The notes under the pieces: generated by a model
Told to the model about the DNA's origin: nothing
Databases searched by the model: none
The model's input: only the letters and a program-made list of their open reading frames with translations
NCBI GenBank assembly: GCA_015068545.1
Contig: SVKH01000003.1
Coordinates: 1-37,545, forward strand
Direction of reading: 5' to 3'
DNA: 37,545 nucleotides
Source: Oscillospiraceae bacterium
GTDB lineage: Bacteria; Bacillota; Clostridia; UBA1381
Program-made: the position numbers and the translations under genes
Shown here: in pieces, positions 9,741 through 19,974 of the stretch
Layout of the letters: each line of letters begins with the position of its first letter
Numbering within the stretch: position 1 is the first letter of the stretch

Positions 9741-10235
9741 TTACTCCCCTCTCGTTATGCCGATTTTATTAAGGATTTCCTCCTGTTTACCAAACATAAC
9801 CTTCTCATCTTCCTCACTTGTTACATGGTCATACCCCAATAGATGGAGCATGGAGTGGACTGTTAAAAAAGCCATTTCCCTTTTAAAACTGTGGCAGTAT
9901 TCCTCTGCCTGTGCTTTTGCGCGCTGAGCAGAAATCACTATATCTCCCAGAATTACAAAATCACCGTCCATATCATAGTCGGAATCAATTATATCCCCGT
10001 TTTCATCGAAAAACAGCATAGGAAAGGACAAAACATCCGTAGGCTTGTCTATGTCCCGTTGCTCTTTATTTATAAGACGAATCTCCTCATCGTCACAAAT
10101 AGTCACACTCACCTGAGCATCAAAGTCACAGCCTTCGAACTCTAGCGTCTTATCTATACACAGTTTAATCGTCTCTTTGATTTCTTCTTGTATTTCTATC
10201 TGCTCCCCGATATTCTCTATAATTACCTCTGTCAT
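9741..10235 (-). CDS. ybeY: Endoribonuclease YbeY
   Basis: TDVLSFP ... AQAEEYCHSFKREMAFLTVHSMLHLLGYDH (H-x3-H-x5-H). Confidence 0.95.
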   Translation of the reverse strand: MTEVIIENIGEQIEIQEEIKETIKLCIDKTLEFEGCDFDAQVSVTICDDEEIRLINKEQRDIDKPTDVLSFPMLFFDENGDIIDSDYDMDGDFVILGDIVISAQRAKAQAEEYCHSFKREMAFLTVHSMLHLLGYDHVTSEEDEKVMFGKQEEILNKIGITRGE

Positions 10236-11205
10236 TTTGGCGTTTCTTCTCCTGTTCCGTATCGTATTTTTCGTATGCTTTTATAATCTTTTGTACCAAA
10301 GGATGACGCACAACGTCCTTCTCTGTCATGATAGAAAATGCTATTCCCTCTATATTCTTAAGCACCTTCTGTGCTACTTTAAGTCCTGATTTTTTGCCGG
10401 TAGGAAGGTCTATCTGCGTAATGTCTCCGGTTACTATGGCACGAGAACCAAAGCCTATTCTTGTAAGGAACATTTTCATCTGCTCCGGCGTGGTATTTTG
10501 TGCCTCGTCCAAGATGATGAAGGCGTTATCAAGTGTTCTTCCTCTCATGTATGCAAGAGGAGCTACCTCTATCATACCCTTTTCCTGATACCGGCTGAAA
10601 CCTTCTCCTCCAAGCATTTCGTACATTCCGTCATAAAGAGGTCTAAGGTACGGATCTACCTTGTTTTGCAAATCTCCCGGCAAGAATCCCAGTTTTTCTC
10701 CTGCTTCTACTGCAGGTCTTGTAAGGATGATACGGTTAACCTCCTTATTCCTGAGGGCTGTAACCGCCTTTGCCACTGCAAGGTAGGTTTTTCCCGTACC
10801 TGCAGGGCCTATTCCGAACACAATGGTATTGTTATTTATATCCTCTATATATTGCTTCTGTCCAAGGGTTTTGGTCTTGATAGCCTGACCGCGATGATTT
10901 ACTGCAATGCAGTCATCCCCTAACATTTTTATGTCTATTCCGCCATTTTCCTGTACCATAGTTATGGCGTAGAGGATTTTTTGCTCGTCTATTTCCTCTC
11001 GACGCTCCAAAATCTGCATCAGGATGTTTATTACTTCTCCTGCTTTTTCGATATTATCATCCTCGCCGGAAATTTTTATCATATTATCACGGAAAGATAT
11101 ACCCACTCCCAGACTCTTTTCCAATAATTTCAGGTTGGCATCAAAATCGCCAAAAAGGCTCTGCAAGTCTAAATTTTCAGAAACCTCAATCTGTCTTTGG
11201 TTCAA
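10165..11205 (-). CDS. phoH: PhoH-family ATPase
   Basis: GPAGTGKTYLAVAKAV, RPAVEAGEKLGFLPGDLQNKVDPYLRPLYD, FIILDEAQNTTPEQMKMFLTRIGF. Confidence 0.95.
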   Translation of the reverse strand: MNQRQIEVSENLDLQSLFGDFDANLKLLEKSLGVGISFRDNMIKISGEDDNIEKAGEVINILMQILERREEIDEQKILYAITMVQENGGIDIKMLGDDCIAVNHRGQAIKTKTLGQKQYIEDINNNTIVFGIGPAGTGKTYLAVAKAVTALRNKEVNRIILTRPAVEAGEKLGFLPGDLQNKVDPYLRPLYDGMYEMLGGEGFSRYQEKGMIEVAPLAYMRGRTLDNAFIILDEAQNTTPEQMKMFLTRIGFGSRAIVTGDITQIDLPTGKKSGLKVAQKVLKNIEGIAFSIMTEKDVVRHPLVQKIIKAYEKYDTEQEKKRQNDRGNYREYRGADRNTRRNQRDD

Positions 11206-12385
11206 ATATTGTCACCTCTTCTATAAAATTCTCAGCACCGATCTGCTCCTCAAATTCCATGGTAAGCTTAACCGAAACTGTCTCCTCATCAATTACACTG
11301 CATGCCACATCCTCGCTTAGCTTTAAGGCTCCGGGAAGAAGCTCTCCTGCTATATCTGCCTCCATTTCATTTTTGGCAAATTCCACTAAAACCTCCCGTT
11401 GGATTGGCTCTCTTATTATATTATACTCAATATGGCTGATTTTTTCAAGTCCTATACCGATATAATTCTCATATCCCATAGAAATTTCATACTTTTTTTC
11501 CATAGTATCGTAAAATTTAAAGTCACTCTCCGCATTTTTGTACAGAGGTAATTCAAATGAAAAGATCTTTAGTTTAAAAAAATTACGTTTTCTGCCTGTG
11601 TACTTCTTGTGGTTTAGGTAAAGCTTATATATACCTTCCCTTTCGTAGGTTGTCTTACCTTTACAAATACCCGATGCATGAACATCATATCCACTGCCGT
11701 CACCAAACCTGACATTACCGCTTATAAGTAATTCTCCGCAGGATACCATACGATTATTCTCCGCTACACAAGTACCACGTTTTGTAATAATCTCGGTTAC
11801 AACAGCATCCTTTGCCGCTACTATATTACATGGAGTATCAGGATCTACAATCTGTGGCGGAAGAATATTTTCCCGAACCGAAACTATCGCTCTTGTACCC
11901 TTTATGTACACCCAGCACCAAGAAATTCCATCTGTGTGAGCAAGGATTGTGTTCTTAATTTCAAGAGGCTCATCAAGTTTTGCCTTGGGCATTCCAACCT
12001 TTATCCCAGCTAGTTTTGCAGCACTTTCCACCATCTGGATATTCTCCTGACTGACACCGTCATATTCCACAGTCCAGATAAATCCCGATCCCAGAAACAG
12101 CACTATAAAACCCATTACCAATCCAGCCAGAAGAACAGGATGCCTTTTTACCTTTTCAAGAAAAAAAGCTCCGCCAAAACCGGCAATGCGTGAATATTCC
12201 ACTCCGTCCAAAAGCCGGCAATCCCTCTGATCCACAGTGAGAATCACCCCATCTTCTACCGGCTTTATATTCCTTGGCACAGCACCTGATTTTCGAATTT
12301 TTTCCAAGTCTTTTTCTATATTATTTCCTGATAACTTCAGAATAACATATCCTTTGATAAATTGGAAGAATTTAGTTAAAAGCAT
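11186..12385 (-). CDS. yqfD: Sporulation protein YqfD
   Basis: YqfD-type sequence (GAVPRNIKPVEDGVILTVDQRDCRLL; RGTCVAENNRMVSCGELLISG); adjacent to yqfC and phoH. Confidence 0.88.
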   Translation of the reverse strand: MLLTKFFQFIKGYVILKLSGNNIEKDLEKIRKSGAVPRNIKPVEDGVILTVDQRDCRLLDGVEYSRIAGFGGAFFLEKVKRHPVLLAGLVMGFIVLFLGSGFIWTVEYDGVSQENIQMVESAAKLAGIKVGMPKAKLDEPLEIKNTILAHTDGISWCWVYIKGTRAIVSVRENILPPQIVDPDTPCNIVAAKDAVVTEIITKRGTCVAENNRMVSCGELLISGNVRFGDGSGYDVHASGICKGKTTYEREGIYKLYLNHKKYTGRKRNFFKLKIFSFELPLYKNAESDFKFYDTMEKKYEISMGYENYIGIGLEKISHIEYNIIREPIQREVLVEFAKNEMEADIAGELLPGALKLSEDVACSVIDEETVSVKLTMEFEEQIGAENFIEEVTIFEPKTD

Positions 12386-12400
12386 AGCCGTATCCTCCCT

Positions 12401-12667
12401 TTATATAACCCTGAAGCTTTTTAGTCTGCCGGAGATAATAATGTTTTTATCCTGCATACCAACTATTTCAAAATCTTCTCCGCAAAACTCCAAAAGTCCC
12501 ATTCCGGAAACAAGTTTAACGCTCTCCTTCTTATAATCTGCAATGGAGGTAAAATCCTCCACAAAAATCTGATTATTTCCCAGTATCATTATTTTCGGCA
12601 TACCAAAAACCACCTGCGGCACAATCCCAAAACTGCCGAAAACCGTATCGCTGATATTCAAAATCAA
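12401..12667 (-). CDS. yqfC: Sporulation protein YqfC
   Basis: Small YqfC-like protein (GNNQIFVEDFTSIADYKKESVKLVSG...IVGMQDKNIIISGRL) immediately upstream of yqfD; TTG start with AGAGGTG SD. Confidence 0.82.
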   Translation of the reverse strand: MILNISDTVFGSFGIVPQVVFGMPKIMILGNNQIFVEDFTSIADYKKESVKLVSGMGLLEFCGEDFEIVGMQDKNIIISGRLKSFRVI

Positions 12668-12780
12668 TCACCTCTTATCAATATATATGCCATTTTATTT
12701 AACTTAACCACCGTAATTTTTGGAATACTGCGGCACAACATATACTAAAATTAAATAAGCAGACATTTTAGGAGGTATTT

Positions 12781-13860
12781 ATGAAAAAGATTTTACTTTG
12801 GATTGGGTGTATACTGATTACAACCCTTATGCTCGCCTTCCCAACAGACAGCGTGGCTTATGCAAAAAAGGCATTGGATCTTTGCGGAGATACAGTCATA
12901 CCGTCACTTTTCCCGTTTTTTGTATGCTCCGGATTATTGGTTCATTCAGGTTTTTGCGGTACACTCTCCGCCCTTGCAAAACCTGTGATGAAGCCTCTTT
13001 TTAATGTAAATGAAAACGGTGCCGGTGCATTTATACTTGGAATAATCAGCGGTTATCCCTTAGGCGCAATCACAGCTTGTCAGCTATATGAATCCGGCTA
13101 TCTTTCAAAATATGAAGCAGAAAGATTACTGTCCTTTTGCAACAATTCCGGACCTTTGTTCATCCTTGGTGCTGTGGGAGTTTGTATGTATGCGGACACA
13201 AAAATCGGTTTACTATTATACATAGCACACCTTCTTTCTGCACTGACAGTAGGAGTAATTTTCCGATTTTACAAAAGAAACAAGCACACTGCACCAAAGG
13301 CAACTCTCACCACCTCAGAAAAGGACTTTTCCCAGATATATTCCTCTGTAATGCAAAGCTCGTTAAACAGTATTATCACCGTATGCGGTAGTGTGGTGTT
13401 TTTCGGGATGGCTACCGGTCTTATTGTGTCGCATCTGCCAATTGAGCCTGTGACACGGTCTTTACTTTTCGGCATACTGGAAATGACAGGCGGTGTTACT
13501 CAGGTAAGCAGACTTCACCTTGATATTACTCAAAAGCTGATGATGTCTGCGTTTTTGGTGGGATTTGCAGGTTTTTGCGTACATCTTCAGGTAATTTCCT
13601 CCATTTCGCGGTATAATCTCTCCCTTTTTCCGTACTTTTTCGGTAAAATCCTCCATGGAATTTTATCGGTGGTTTATATTTATCTGTTTTTGAAGTTCCT
13701 CCCTGTAAGCTGTGCTGTTTTTTCGCAACCTGTCAAAACCTACTCTCAAGGCTTCTTTGTTTCATCAATGTTCGCCTGCTTATCGGTAATATTCTTCCTT
13801 GCACTTTACCTGACATTCAAACTTAAAAGAACAACAAAAAAAGAACTGCAAAAAACTTAA
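12781..13860 (+). CDS. ylbJ: Sporulation integral membrane protein YlbJ / nucleoside recognition-type
   Basis: Multi-TM; PSLFPFFVCSGLLVHSG, GIISGYPLGAITACQLYESG, EAERLLSFCNNSGPLFILGAVG; SD AGGAGG. Confidence 0.88.
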   Translation: MKKILLWIGCILITTLMLAFPTDSVAYAKKALDLCGDTVIPSLFPFFVCSGLLVHSGFCGTLSALAKPVMKPLFNVNENGAGAFILGIISGYPLGAITACQLYESGYLSKYEAERLLSFCNNSGPLFILGAVGVCMYADTKIGLLLYIAHLLSALTVGVIFRFYKRNKHTAPKATLTTSEKDFSQIYSSVMQSSLNSIITVCGSVVFFGMATGLIVSHLPIEPVTRSLLFGILEMTGGVTQVSRLHLDITQKLMMSAFLVGFAGFCVHLQVISSISRYNLSLFPYFFGKILHGILSVVYIYLFLKFLPVSCAVFSQPVKTYSQGFFVSSMFACLSVIFFLALYLTFKLKRTTKKELQKT

Positions 13861-13885
13861 TATGTTTTCGCAGTCCTAATTTTTA
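13843..13885 (+). terminator. Terminator overlapping the ylbJ stop codon
   Basis: GAACTGCAAAAAAC-TTAATAT-GTTTTCGCAGTCC followed by TAATTTTT. Confidence 0.65.
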
Positions 13886-13976
13886 TAATACAGGGAATCA
13901 TGTAAATAGCAAAATTTGCATTTTGTTTCCAAATCCTATGGTAGTGCTTTAATTAAAGTCCAATCTTAATTTGGCT

Positions 13977-15677
13977 TTATTTTGCATACTCCCACGGTGC
14001 CCATGGGGCCATATCCGAAAGAGAATTCCATATCATTACCTTCGCCGTGGTATATTCTTTATCGGTAGTGTACGGAATAGGCTCGCCCTCATAAGTCTTC
14101 ACCATCACATCTACCAGCCTGTTTCCGTTATAAAGAGCAAGTACCATAGTATCTCCCGGATAAGATTTGGTATGATCTACCATAAAACTCTTATCATCCG
14201 GATCGGGCTCGTCACTGCCAATAAAGATAATTTCCTTACCAACCAGATTCCAGTCCTCATTATTTATGTTATTATACTCTTCCTCTGTTCCGTTGTAGTA
14301 GATTGTAGTTAGCGGACAATCAACAAACGCATATTCGCCGATATGTATAACACCACTTCCGATTACAAGAGTATTAAGGGAATCACACCCTGCAAAAGCG
14401 TAACCTCCAATATCCATCACACTATCCGGAATTGTGATACTTTCAAAAGCTGTACAAAAGCCAAAAGCCTCTTCACCTATCGTTTCAAGACTGCTAGGAA
14501 GATCGATTTCCGTAAGACTACGGCATTCCAAGAATGCATCCATTCTGATATAAGTAATGCTATCTGGAAGAATCACTTTTTCAAGACTTTCGCAGAACAG
14601 AAATGTTCCATATTGGATACCGTCCAAATTACCCAAAATCTCTACTGATACCAAATTTATACATCCTTCGAAGGCTAATGAACTAATGTATGTAATGCTT
14701 TCAGGCAGAACTATCTCTGTAAGCTCTTCGCATCCAGAAAAAGCACTATTTCCTATTATCTGTACACCCTCCGGTATTTCCACCTCACACAGGCAACTCC
14801 ACGAAAAAGCATGATCATCAATTGAAACCACACTGTTTGGCACACTGTAGCTCTCATCACTTTTTCCTGCAGGATAGTAAACTAATATCTCTTTATTTAT
14901 ATCAAAAAGAACACCGTTTTCCTGAGAGTAACAGCTGTTATTTGCATTCACATATATATTTTCAAGATTTGTGCTAGCATAAAAAGCTCCTGATTCGATA
15001 AATATCACACTTTCAGGAATTGTGTAACTTGTAGAAGGGTTTCCTGCAGGATATACTATAAGATCTGCTTTATCTTTGCTGAAAAGTACTCCGTTTTCTG
15101 AAGCATAGTTATTGTTATATGAAGATACGTTAATTGATTTCAGACTTTGACAGGTATAAAATGCATTACGTCCAATAGTTGTAACAGTGCTTGGAATATC
15201 TATACTACCCAAAAGTCTGCATGAAGAAAACGCACCAAATCCAATGGACACCAATCCTTCTCTCAAGTAAACACTTTCCAATCTTGAGCAAGCCTGAAAC
15301 GCCATGTCACCTATTGTTTCCACGCTAGGTGGAATACTGACTTCCTCAAGTCTTGTGTAAAAGAATGCACTACCTCCAATGCTTTTTAACGTATTTGGAA
15401 GGCTGACTCTTTGAACACCACAGAAATCAAACGCCTCGTCTGCGATGGAGGTAACACCATTACCTATTATGATCTCGGATATACTAAGATTATTCCAAGG
15501 CATATCATAATCTTCCTGCATATCGCCGGTACCGTTTATGGTAAGAACACCATTTTCGAATGTCCATGTGAGGTTATCTCCCCAAGTGCCACTCTCCGCA
15601 AGGACTGTCATGCCTCCCGGCACAAGCATCAGAATCATGCTAACAGCAATAAGCATTCCCAAAAATCTTTTTTTCAT
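13977..15677 (-). CDS. Secreted BspA-type LRR_5 protein
   Basis: Signal peptide MKKRFLGMLIAVSMILMLVPGGMTVLA; repeated IPxSVxxIGxxAFxxCxxL; C-terminal MVLALYNGNRLVDVMVKTY...AKVMIWNSLSDMAPW module. Confidence 0.9.
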   Translation of the reverse strand: MKKRFLGMLIAVSMILMLVPGGMTVLAESGTWGDNLTWTFENGVLTINGTGDMQEDYDMPWNNLSISEIIIGNGVTSIADEAFDFCGVQRVSLPNTLKSIGGSAFFYTRLEEVSIPPSVETIGDMAFQACSRLESVYLREGLVSIGFGAFSSCRLLGSIDIPSTVTTIGRNAFYTCQSLKSINVSSYNNNYASENGVLFSKDKADLIVYPAGNPSTSYTIPESVIFIESGAFYASTNLENIYVNANNSCYSQENGVLFDINKEILVYYPAGKSDESYSVPNSVVSIDDHAFSWSCLCEVEIPEGVQIIGNSAFSGCEELTEIVLPESITYISSLAFEGCINLVSVEILGNLDGIQYGTFLFCESLEKVILPDSITYIRMDAFLECRSLTEIDLPSSLETIGEEAFGFCTAFESITIPDSVMDIGGYAFAGCDSLNTLVIGSGVIHIGEYAFVDCPLTTIYYNGTEEEYNNINNEDWNLVGKEIIFIGSDEPDPDDKSFMVDHTKSYPGDTMVLALYNGNRLVDVMVKTYEGEPIPYTTDKEYTTAKVMIWNSLSDMAPWAPWEYAK

Positions 15678-15697
15678 AATACCGTTTCCTTTCTTTT

Positions 15698-17878
15698 TTA
15701 TATGTTTACTTTCACCGGTTCACAACATGGTTCACAGTTTTCAAGCTTTTCCCACACCATTACCCTCGCATCGGTGTAGGGCTCAGGTATATTGAAGGTC
15801 AGCATACTTCCCACAAAAGTTTTCCTTTGCATCCCCACAAATCTTTCGCCATCATATAAAGCCACAATAACATCCTTGCCACTTTCAATATTGATAGGTA
15901 GTGCCCTTATACGCTTACCACCAACAAGAGTAACCGTCTTTATATTCGGGATATAAATAGCATTGTTTTCAAATTCGTGATCCCACTCTTCTCCTACTTC
16001 CACACTATTTTTGTCTGCATAGATATTTATTGCCGACAAGCTATCACAAAGCGCAAAGGCTCTATCTCCTACATATGTAAGTCCTCTGCCTATTGTAACA
16101 TACGTAAGACTGTCACAATCGGAGAATGCACTTGTTTCGATATGGGTAACTCCATCGCCTATGGTTACAGTCTTAAGGTCTCTGCATTGATGAAAGGCGG
16201 CATTCCCTATCTGTTTTACGCTATCGGGGACAATAAGGCTTGTAATATCTGCGCCATAAAAAGCTCGTGTGCATATATATACCACACTATCTGGAATATG
16301 CACACCAGTAATAGTATTTAGCCAAAATGCTTCCTCTGCTATCAGCCTTGTACCTTCTTTTATGCGATATTCCCCTTCAACATCTTTTACCTCTATCAGA
16401 CAATTATCTATGTACAGAGCATCATCTTCCCAATTATCCTGATTATTATAGTATCCGGTTCCTTCAAAGGCATCATGACCAATATATGTCACACTCTCCG
16501 GAATATCCAACTCATTGATACCTGTACATCCGCTAAAGGCACTTATATGTATCTGAGTTATCTGCTCAGGGATATCTATACTCTCAATACTTCTGCAACC
16601 ATCAAATGTGGCATACTCAATGGAAGTTATACCGCTACCTATCAATACATCCTTCAGGTTTGAGCAGTAGCTAAATGCAGAACTTCCTAACTGGGTTACT
16701 CCGTCTGAAATCTCCGCTGACACAAGCTTATGGCACCCAGAGAAAGCTCCTACTCCCACAGTCTCTACCCAGTCCGGAATATATATTGTAGTAAGTCCTG
16801 AATATTCAAAGGCACGACGTCCCACAGCGGTTATGCCTTTGCCTATTTGTATGCCTCGAAGTCCTTTGCATCCTACGAAGTTCTCATCCTCAATTGCTAT
16901 AATACTATCCGGCATAACGTAGGAATCGTCCTCTCTACCCAGAGGATACATCATAACAAGGGTTATATCCTTATTATATAAAACGTTGTCAATGGCTGTA
17001 AAGTACGGATTTTCCGCATCCACGGTAATCTCTTTAAGTCCATAACATCCTTCAAAAGCTCCGCGATTTACACTCTGCATGGTAGACGGCAGATGAATAT
17101 TCTCAAGCATTGTACAATTATCAAATGCCATGTATCCAATTTCAGCTACACCTTCCGGAATGATAACCTGACTGAGACTTTCGCACTCAAAGAAAGTGTG
17201 ACCATAAATCACTTCGACTCCTTTGGAGAGCTTTACCGACTCCAGATTGTAACAGCAGAAAAAAGCACTTCCACCCAGATATGTGACGCTATCCGGAATA
17301 TCTACCTGCAAAAGCGAGGAACAAAATTGGAAAGCTCCTCCATTAATAGTCTTAAGATTATCCGGAAGGTCCAGATTTGTAAGCATCGAACAATCACTGA
17401 AGGCATTCTGATCTATCACCTCAAGAGCATCAGGGAATATAACATTTGTAAGCTCCTCGCAATTAGCAAAGGTATCCCTCTCGATAACAGTAACTCCTTT
17501 TGGAATCCGAATCTCCATCAGACTATCGCAGTAATCAAAGGCATATTTTCCTATATCGGTTATGGTATCCGCAAGGCTAACCTCCTCCACTATGTTGAAA
17601 TGTGAAAAAGCATAGGCAGATACAGATGTAACACCTTCGCTAACTACTATCTTCTCAGTATCTCTACTATAGTTATACCACGGATACTCTCTGCGAGAAT
17701 CGTACTCAGGCATATCACCAGTTCCGCTTATGGTAAGAGTGCCTGATGTTTCGTCAAATGTCCAGGTTAAATTATCACCGCAAGTACCGCTTTCGGAAGC
17801 AAAAACAGTGTTTACTGCACACAAGAGCATCAACATTATGCTAATAGTTATAAATAAACTGCAAACTTTCTTTGTCAT
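15698..17878 (-). CDS. Secreted BspA-type LRR_5 protein
   Basis: The Met at 17878 (MTKKVCSLFITISIMLMLLCAVNTVFA signal peptide; SD GGGAG upstream) is preferred over the ORF-track start at 17914; LRR_5 repeats; C-terminal VIVALYDGERFVGMQRKTF...ARVMVWEKLENCEP module. Confidence 0.9.
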   Translation of the reverse strand: MTKKVCSLFITISIMLMLLCAVNTVFASESGTCGDNLTWTFDETSGTLTISGTGDMPEYDSRREYPWYNYSRDTEKIVVSEGVTSVSAYAFSHFNIVEEVSLADTITDIGKYAFDYCDSLMEIRIPKGVTVIERDTFANCEELTNVIFPDALEVIDQNAFSDCSMLTNLDLPDNLKTINGGAFQFCSSLLQVDIPDSVTYLGGSAFFCCYNLESVKLSKGVEVIYGHTFFECESLSQVIIPEGVAEIGYMAFDNCTMLENIHLPSTMQSVNRGAFEGCYGLKEITVDAENPYFTAIDNVLYNKDITLVMMYPLGREDDSYVMPDSIIAIEDENFVGCKGLRGIQIGKGITAVGRRAFEYSGLTTIYIPDWVETVGVGAFSGCHKLVSAEISDGVTQLGSSAFSYCSNLKDVLIGSGITSIEYATFDGCRSIESIDIPEQITQIHISAFSGCTGINELDIPESVTYIGHDAFEGTGYYNNQDNWEDDALYIDNCLIEVKDVEGEYRIKEGTRLIAEEAFWLNTITGVHIPDSVVYICTRAFYGADITSLIVPDSVKQIGNAAFHQCRDLKTVTIGDGVTHIETSAFSDCDSLTYVTIGRGLTYVGDRAFALCDSLSAINIYADKNSVEVGEEWDHEFENNAIYIPNIKTVTLVGGKRIRALPINIESGKDVIVALYDGERFVGMQRKTFVGSMLTFNIPEPYTDARVMVWEKLENCEPCCEPVKVNI

Positions 17879-17904
17879 TATAGCCTCTTCATCTCCCTTT
17901 TTCA

Positions 17905-17938
17905 AAAACACCACCGCAACAGGGTATATGCGGTGGTG
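17905..17938 (-). terminator. Terminator downstream of gyrB
   Basis: Perfect 10-bp stem CACCACCGCA / TGCGGTGGTG with minus-strand T-run after the stem. Confidence 0.8.
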
Positions 17939-17985
17939 CTGATTATATTTTTATTGAAAATCCATTATAGTAGAAAATTACTTAT

Positions 17986-19911
17986 TTATATATCAAGATT
18001 TGATACGTACTTTGCGTGTTTCTCGATAAATTCACGTCTTGGTTCTACCTTGTCGCCCATTAAGATAGTGAAAATTCTGTCTGCTTCGATTGCATCATCA
18101 AGTGTAACACGAAGCATTGTTCTTGTTTCCGGATTCATGGTAGTTTCCCATAGCTCCGGTGGGTCCATCTCACCAAGACCCTTATATCTCTGCACTTTGG
18201 CACCTTGTCCCATTTCCTCCAAAAGTGCATTTCTCTCTTCGTCTGTGTAGGCAAATCTTTCCACTAGGTTTGCGTTTTTACCTTTGAAAACCTTATATAG
18301 AGGAGGCTGTGCAAGGTATACATTTCCGTTTTCTATCAAAGGTCTCATATAACGGAAGAAGAATGTTAAAAGCAGAGTTCTGATATGCGCTCCGTCTACG
18401 TCCGCATCCGCCATGATTACGATTTTGCCGTATTTTAGCTTTGTAATATCAAATTCATCTCCGATACCGGCACCAAGAGCCTGAATAACCGGAAGTAGCT
18501 TTTCGTTGGAATAAACCTTGTCAATACGAGATTTTTCTACGTTCAGCATCTTACCCCAAAGAGGAAGTATAGCCTGAAAGCGTCTGTTTCTTCCCTGCTT
18601 TGCAGAACCTCCCGCAGAATCTCCCTCGACGATATAGATTTCCGCGTAATCTGCACCTTCATCGGTACATTTTGCAAGCTTACCTAAAAGCGATGCGTTG
18701 CTTATACCGGAATTTTGACGGCTGGCTTCTCTTGCCTTTTGTGCAGCTACTCTTGCACGAGATGCAGAAAGAGCCTTTTCTATAATTGTCTTGGAAACCT
18801 TAGGATTTTCCTCCATATACTCGGCAAACTTGGTATTTAGCGCACTTTCCACAAGAGTTCTTGCGCCGGAATTTCCCAGCTTTGTCTTGGTCTGACCTTC
18901 AAACTGTGCTTCGGAAACCTTTACACTGATAACAGCCACCAAACCTTCTCTTGCGTCATCACCGGACAGCTTATCATCGCCGTCCTTCAGGAAGTTGTAC
19001 TTCTTACCATAGTCATTTATAACCTTAGTAAGACCGGACTTAAAGCCTGTTTCGTGCATACCGCCATCCACAGTTTTGATATTATTTGCAAAGGAAAGGA
19101 TATTTTCGCTGTACTGCTCGGTGTATGCCATAGCAACCTCCAGCATCATATCGTCCTTTTGCGCTTCAAAGTAGATGATGTCATCATGAAGCTTGTCCTT
19201 TTTACTGGCATCGCAAATAGCCTGAACATACTCTCTTATACCGCCTTCGGCGTATAGAGTAATGCTCTCCGGCTCTGCTTCCCTAAGGTCGGTAAATACA
19301 ATCCTGATACCCTTGTTAAGGTATGCCTGCTCCTCAAGTCTGGCTCTTAGGATATCTTTGCTGAATTCCAAGGTTTCAAAAATTTCTGCATCAGGCTTAA
19401 ATGTGATTTTTGTACCGGTCTTATCGGTATTACCGATTACTTTAAGGTCACAGGTTGGCTTACCGCGCTGATAGCTTTGGTAATGGATATGCGCGCCGTC
19501 AGAAACCTCAACCTCCAATTTTTCGGAAAGAGCGTTAACAACAGAAGAACCTACACCATGCAGACCTCCCGATACCTTGTATCCGCCGCCGCCGAATTTA
19601 CCGCCTGCGTGCAGAATGGTAAGTACAACCTGAACCGTCGGGATTCCCTCCTGAGGGTGAATACCAACAGGTATACCACGTCCGTTATCTATTACGGTAA
19701 CGGAATTATCAGGGTTTATGTTTACTATAATTTCGGTACAATATCCGGCAAGCGCCTCGTCTATGGAGTTATCCACAATCTCGTACACCAAGTGGTGAAG
19801 ACCTGCCGCTGATGTAGAGCCGATGTACATACCCGGTCTTTTTCTAACCGCTTCCAGTCCCTCCAGAACTTGTATTTGATTTTCATCATATTTGGTTTCT
19901 ACTTTTTGCAT
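17986..19911 (-). CDS. gyrB: DNA gyrase subunit B
   Basis: [103 protein letters not shown]. Confidence 0.98.
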   Translation of the reverse strand: MQKVETKYDENQIQVLEGLEAVRKRPGMYIGSTSAAGLHHLVYEIVDNSIDEALAGYCTEIIVNINPDNSVTVIDNGRGIPVGIHPQEGIPTVQVVLTILHAGGKFGGGGYKVSGGLHGVGSSVVNALSEKLEVEVSDGAHIHYQSYQRGKPTCDLKVIGNTDKTGTKITFKPDAEIFETLEFSKDILRARLEEQAYLNKGIRIVFTDLREAEPESITLYAEGGIREYVQAICDASKKDKLHDDIIYFEAQKDDMMLEVAMAYTEQYSENILSFANNIKTVDGGMHETGFKSGLTKVINDYGKKYNFLKDGDDKLSGDDAREGLVAVISVKVSEAQFEGQTKTKLGNSGARTLVESALNTKFAEYMEENPKVSKTIIEKALSASRARVAAQKAREASRQNSGISNASLLGKLAKCTDEGADYAEIYIVEGDSAGGSAKQGRNRRFQAILPLWGKMLNVEKSRIDKVYSNEKLLPVIQALGAGIGDEFDITKLKYGKIVIMADADVDGAHIRTLLLTFFFRYMRPLIENGNVYLAQPPLYKVFKGKNANLVERFAYTDEERNALLEEMGQGAKVQRYKGLGEMDPPELWETTMNPETRTMLRVTLDDAIEADRIFTILMGDKVEPRREFIEKHAKYVSNLDI

Positions 19912-19974
19912 TTTTTAAATATTCCTTTCCCGCCATAAGCGCAAATTCTCAGCCCGAACAAATTGTCCGGATAT

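Noticed and set aside
19762-19775. TTATCCACA DnaA-box-like match
   Set aside because: It is inside the conserved gyrB codons for VDNSIDEAL; a single isolated box in coding sequence is not evidence for an origin.
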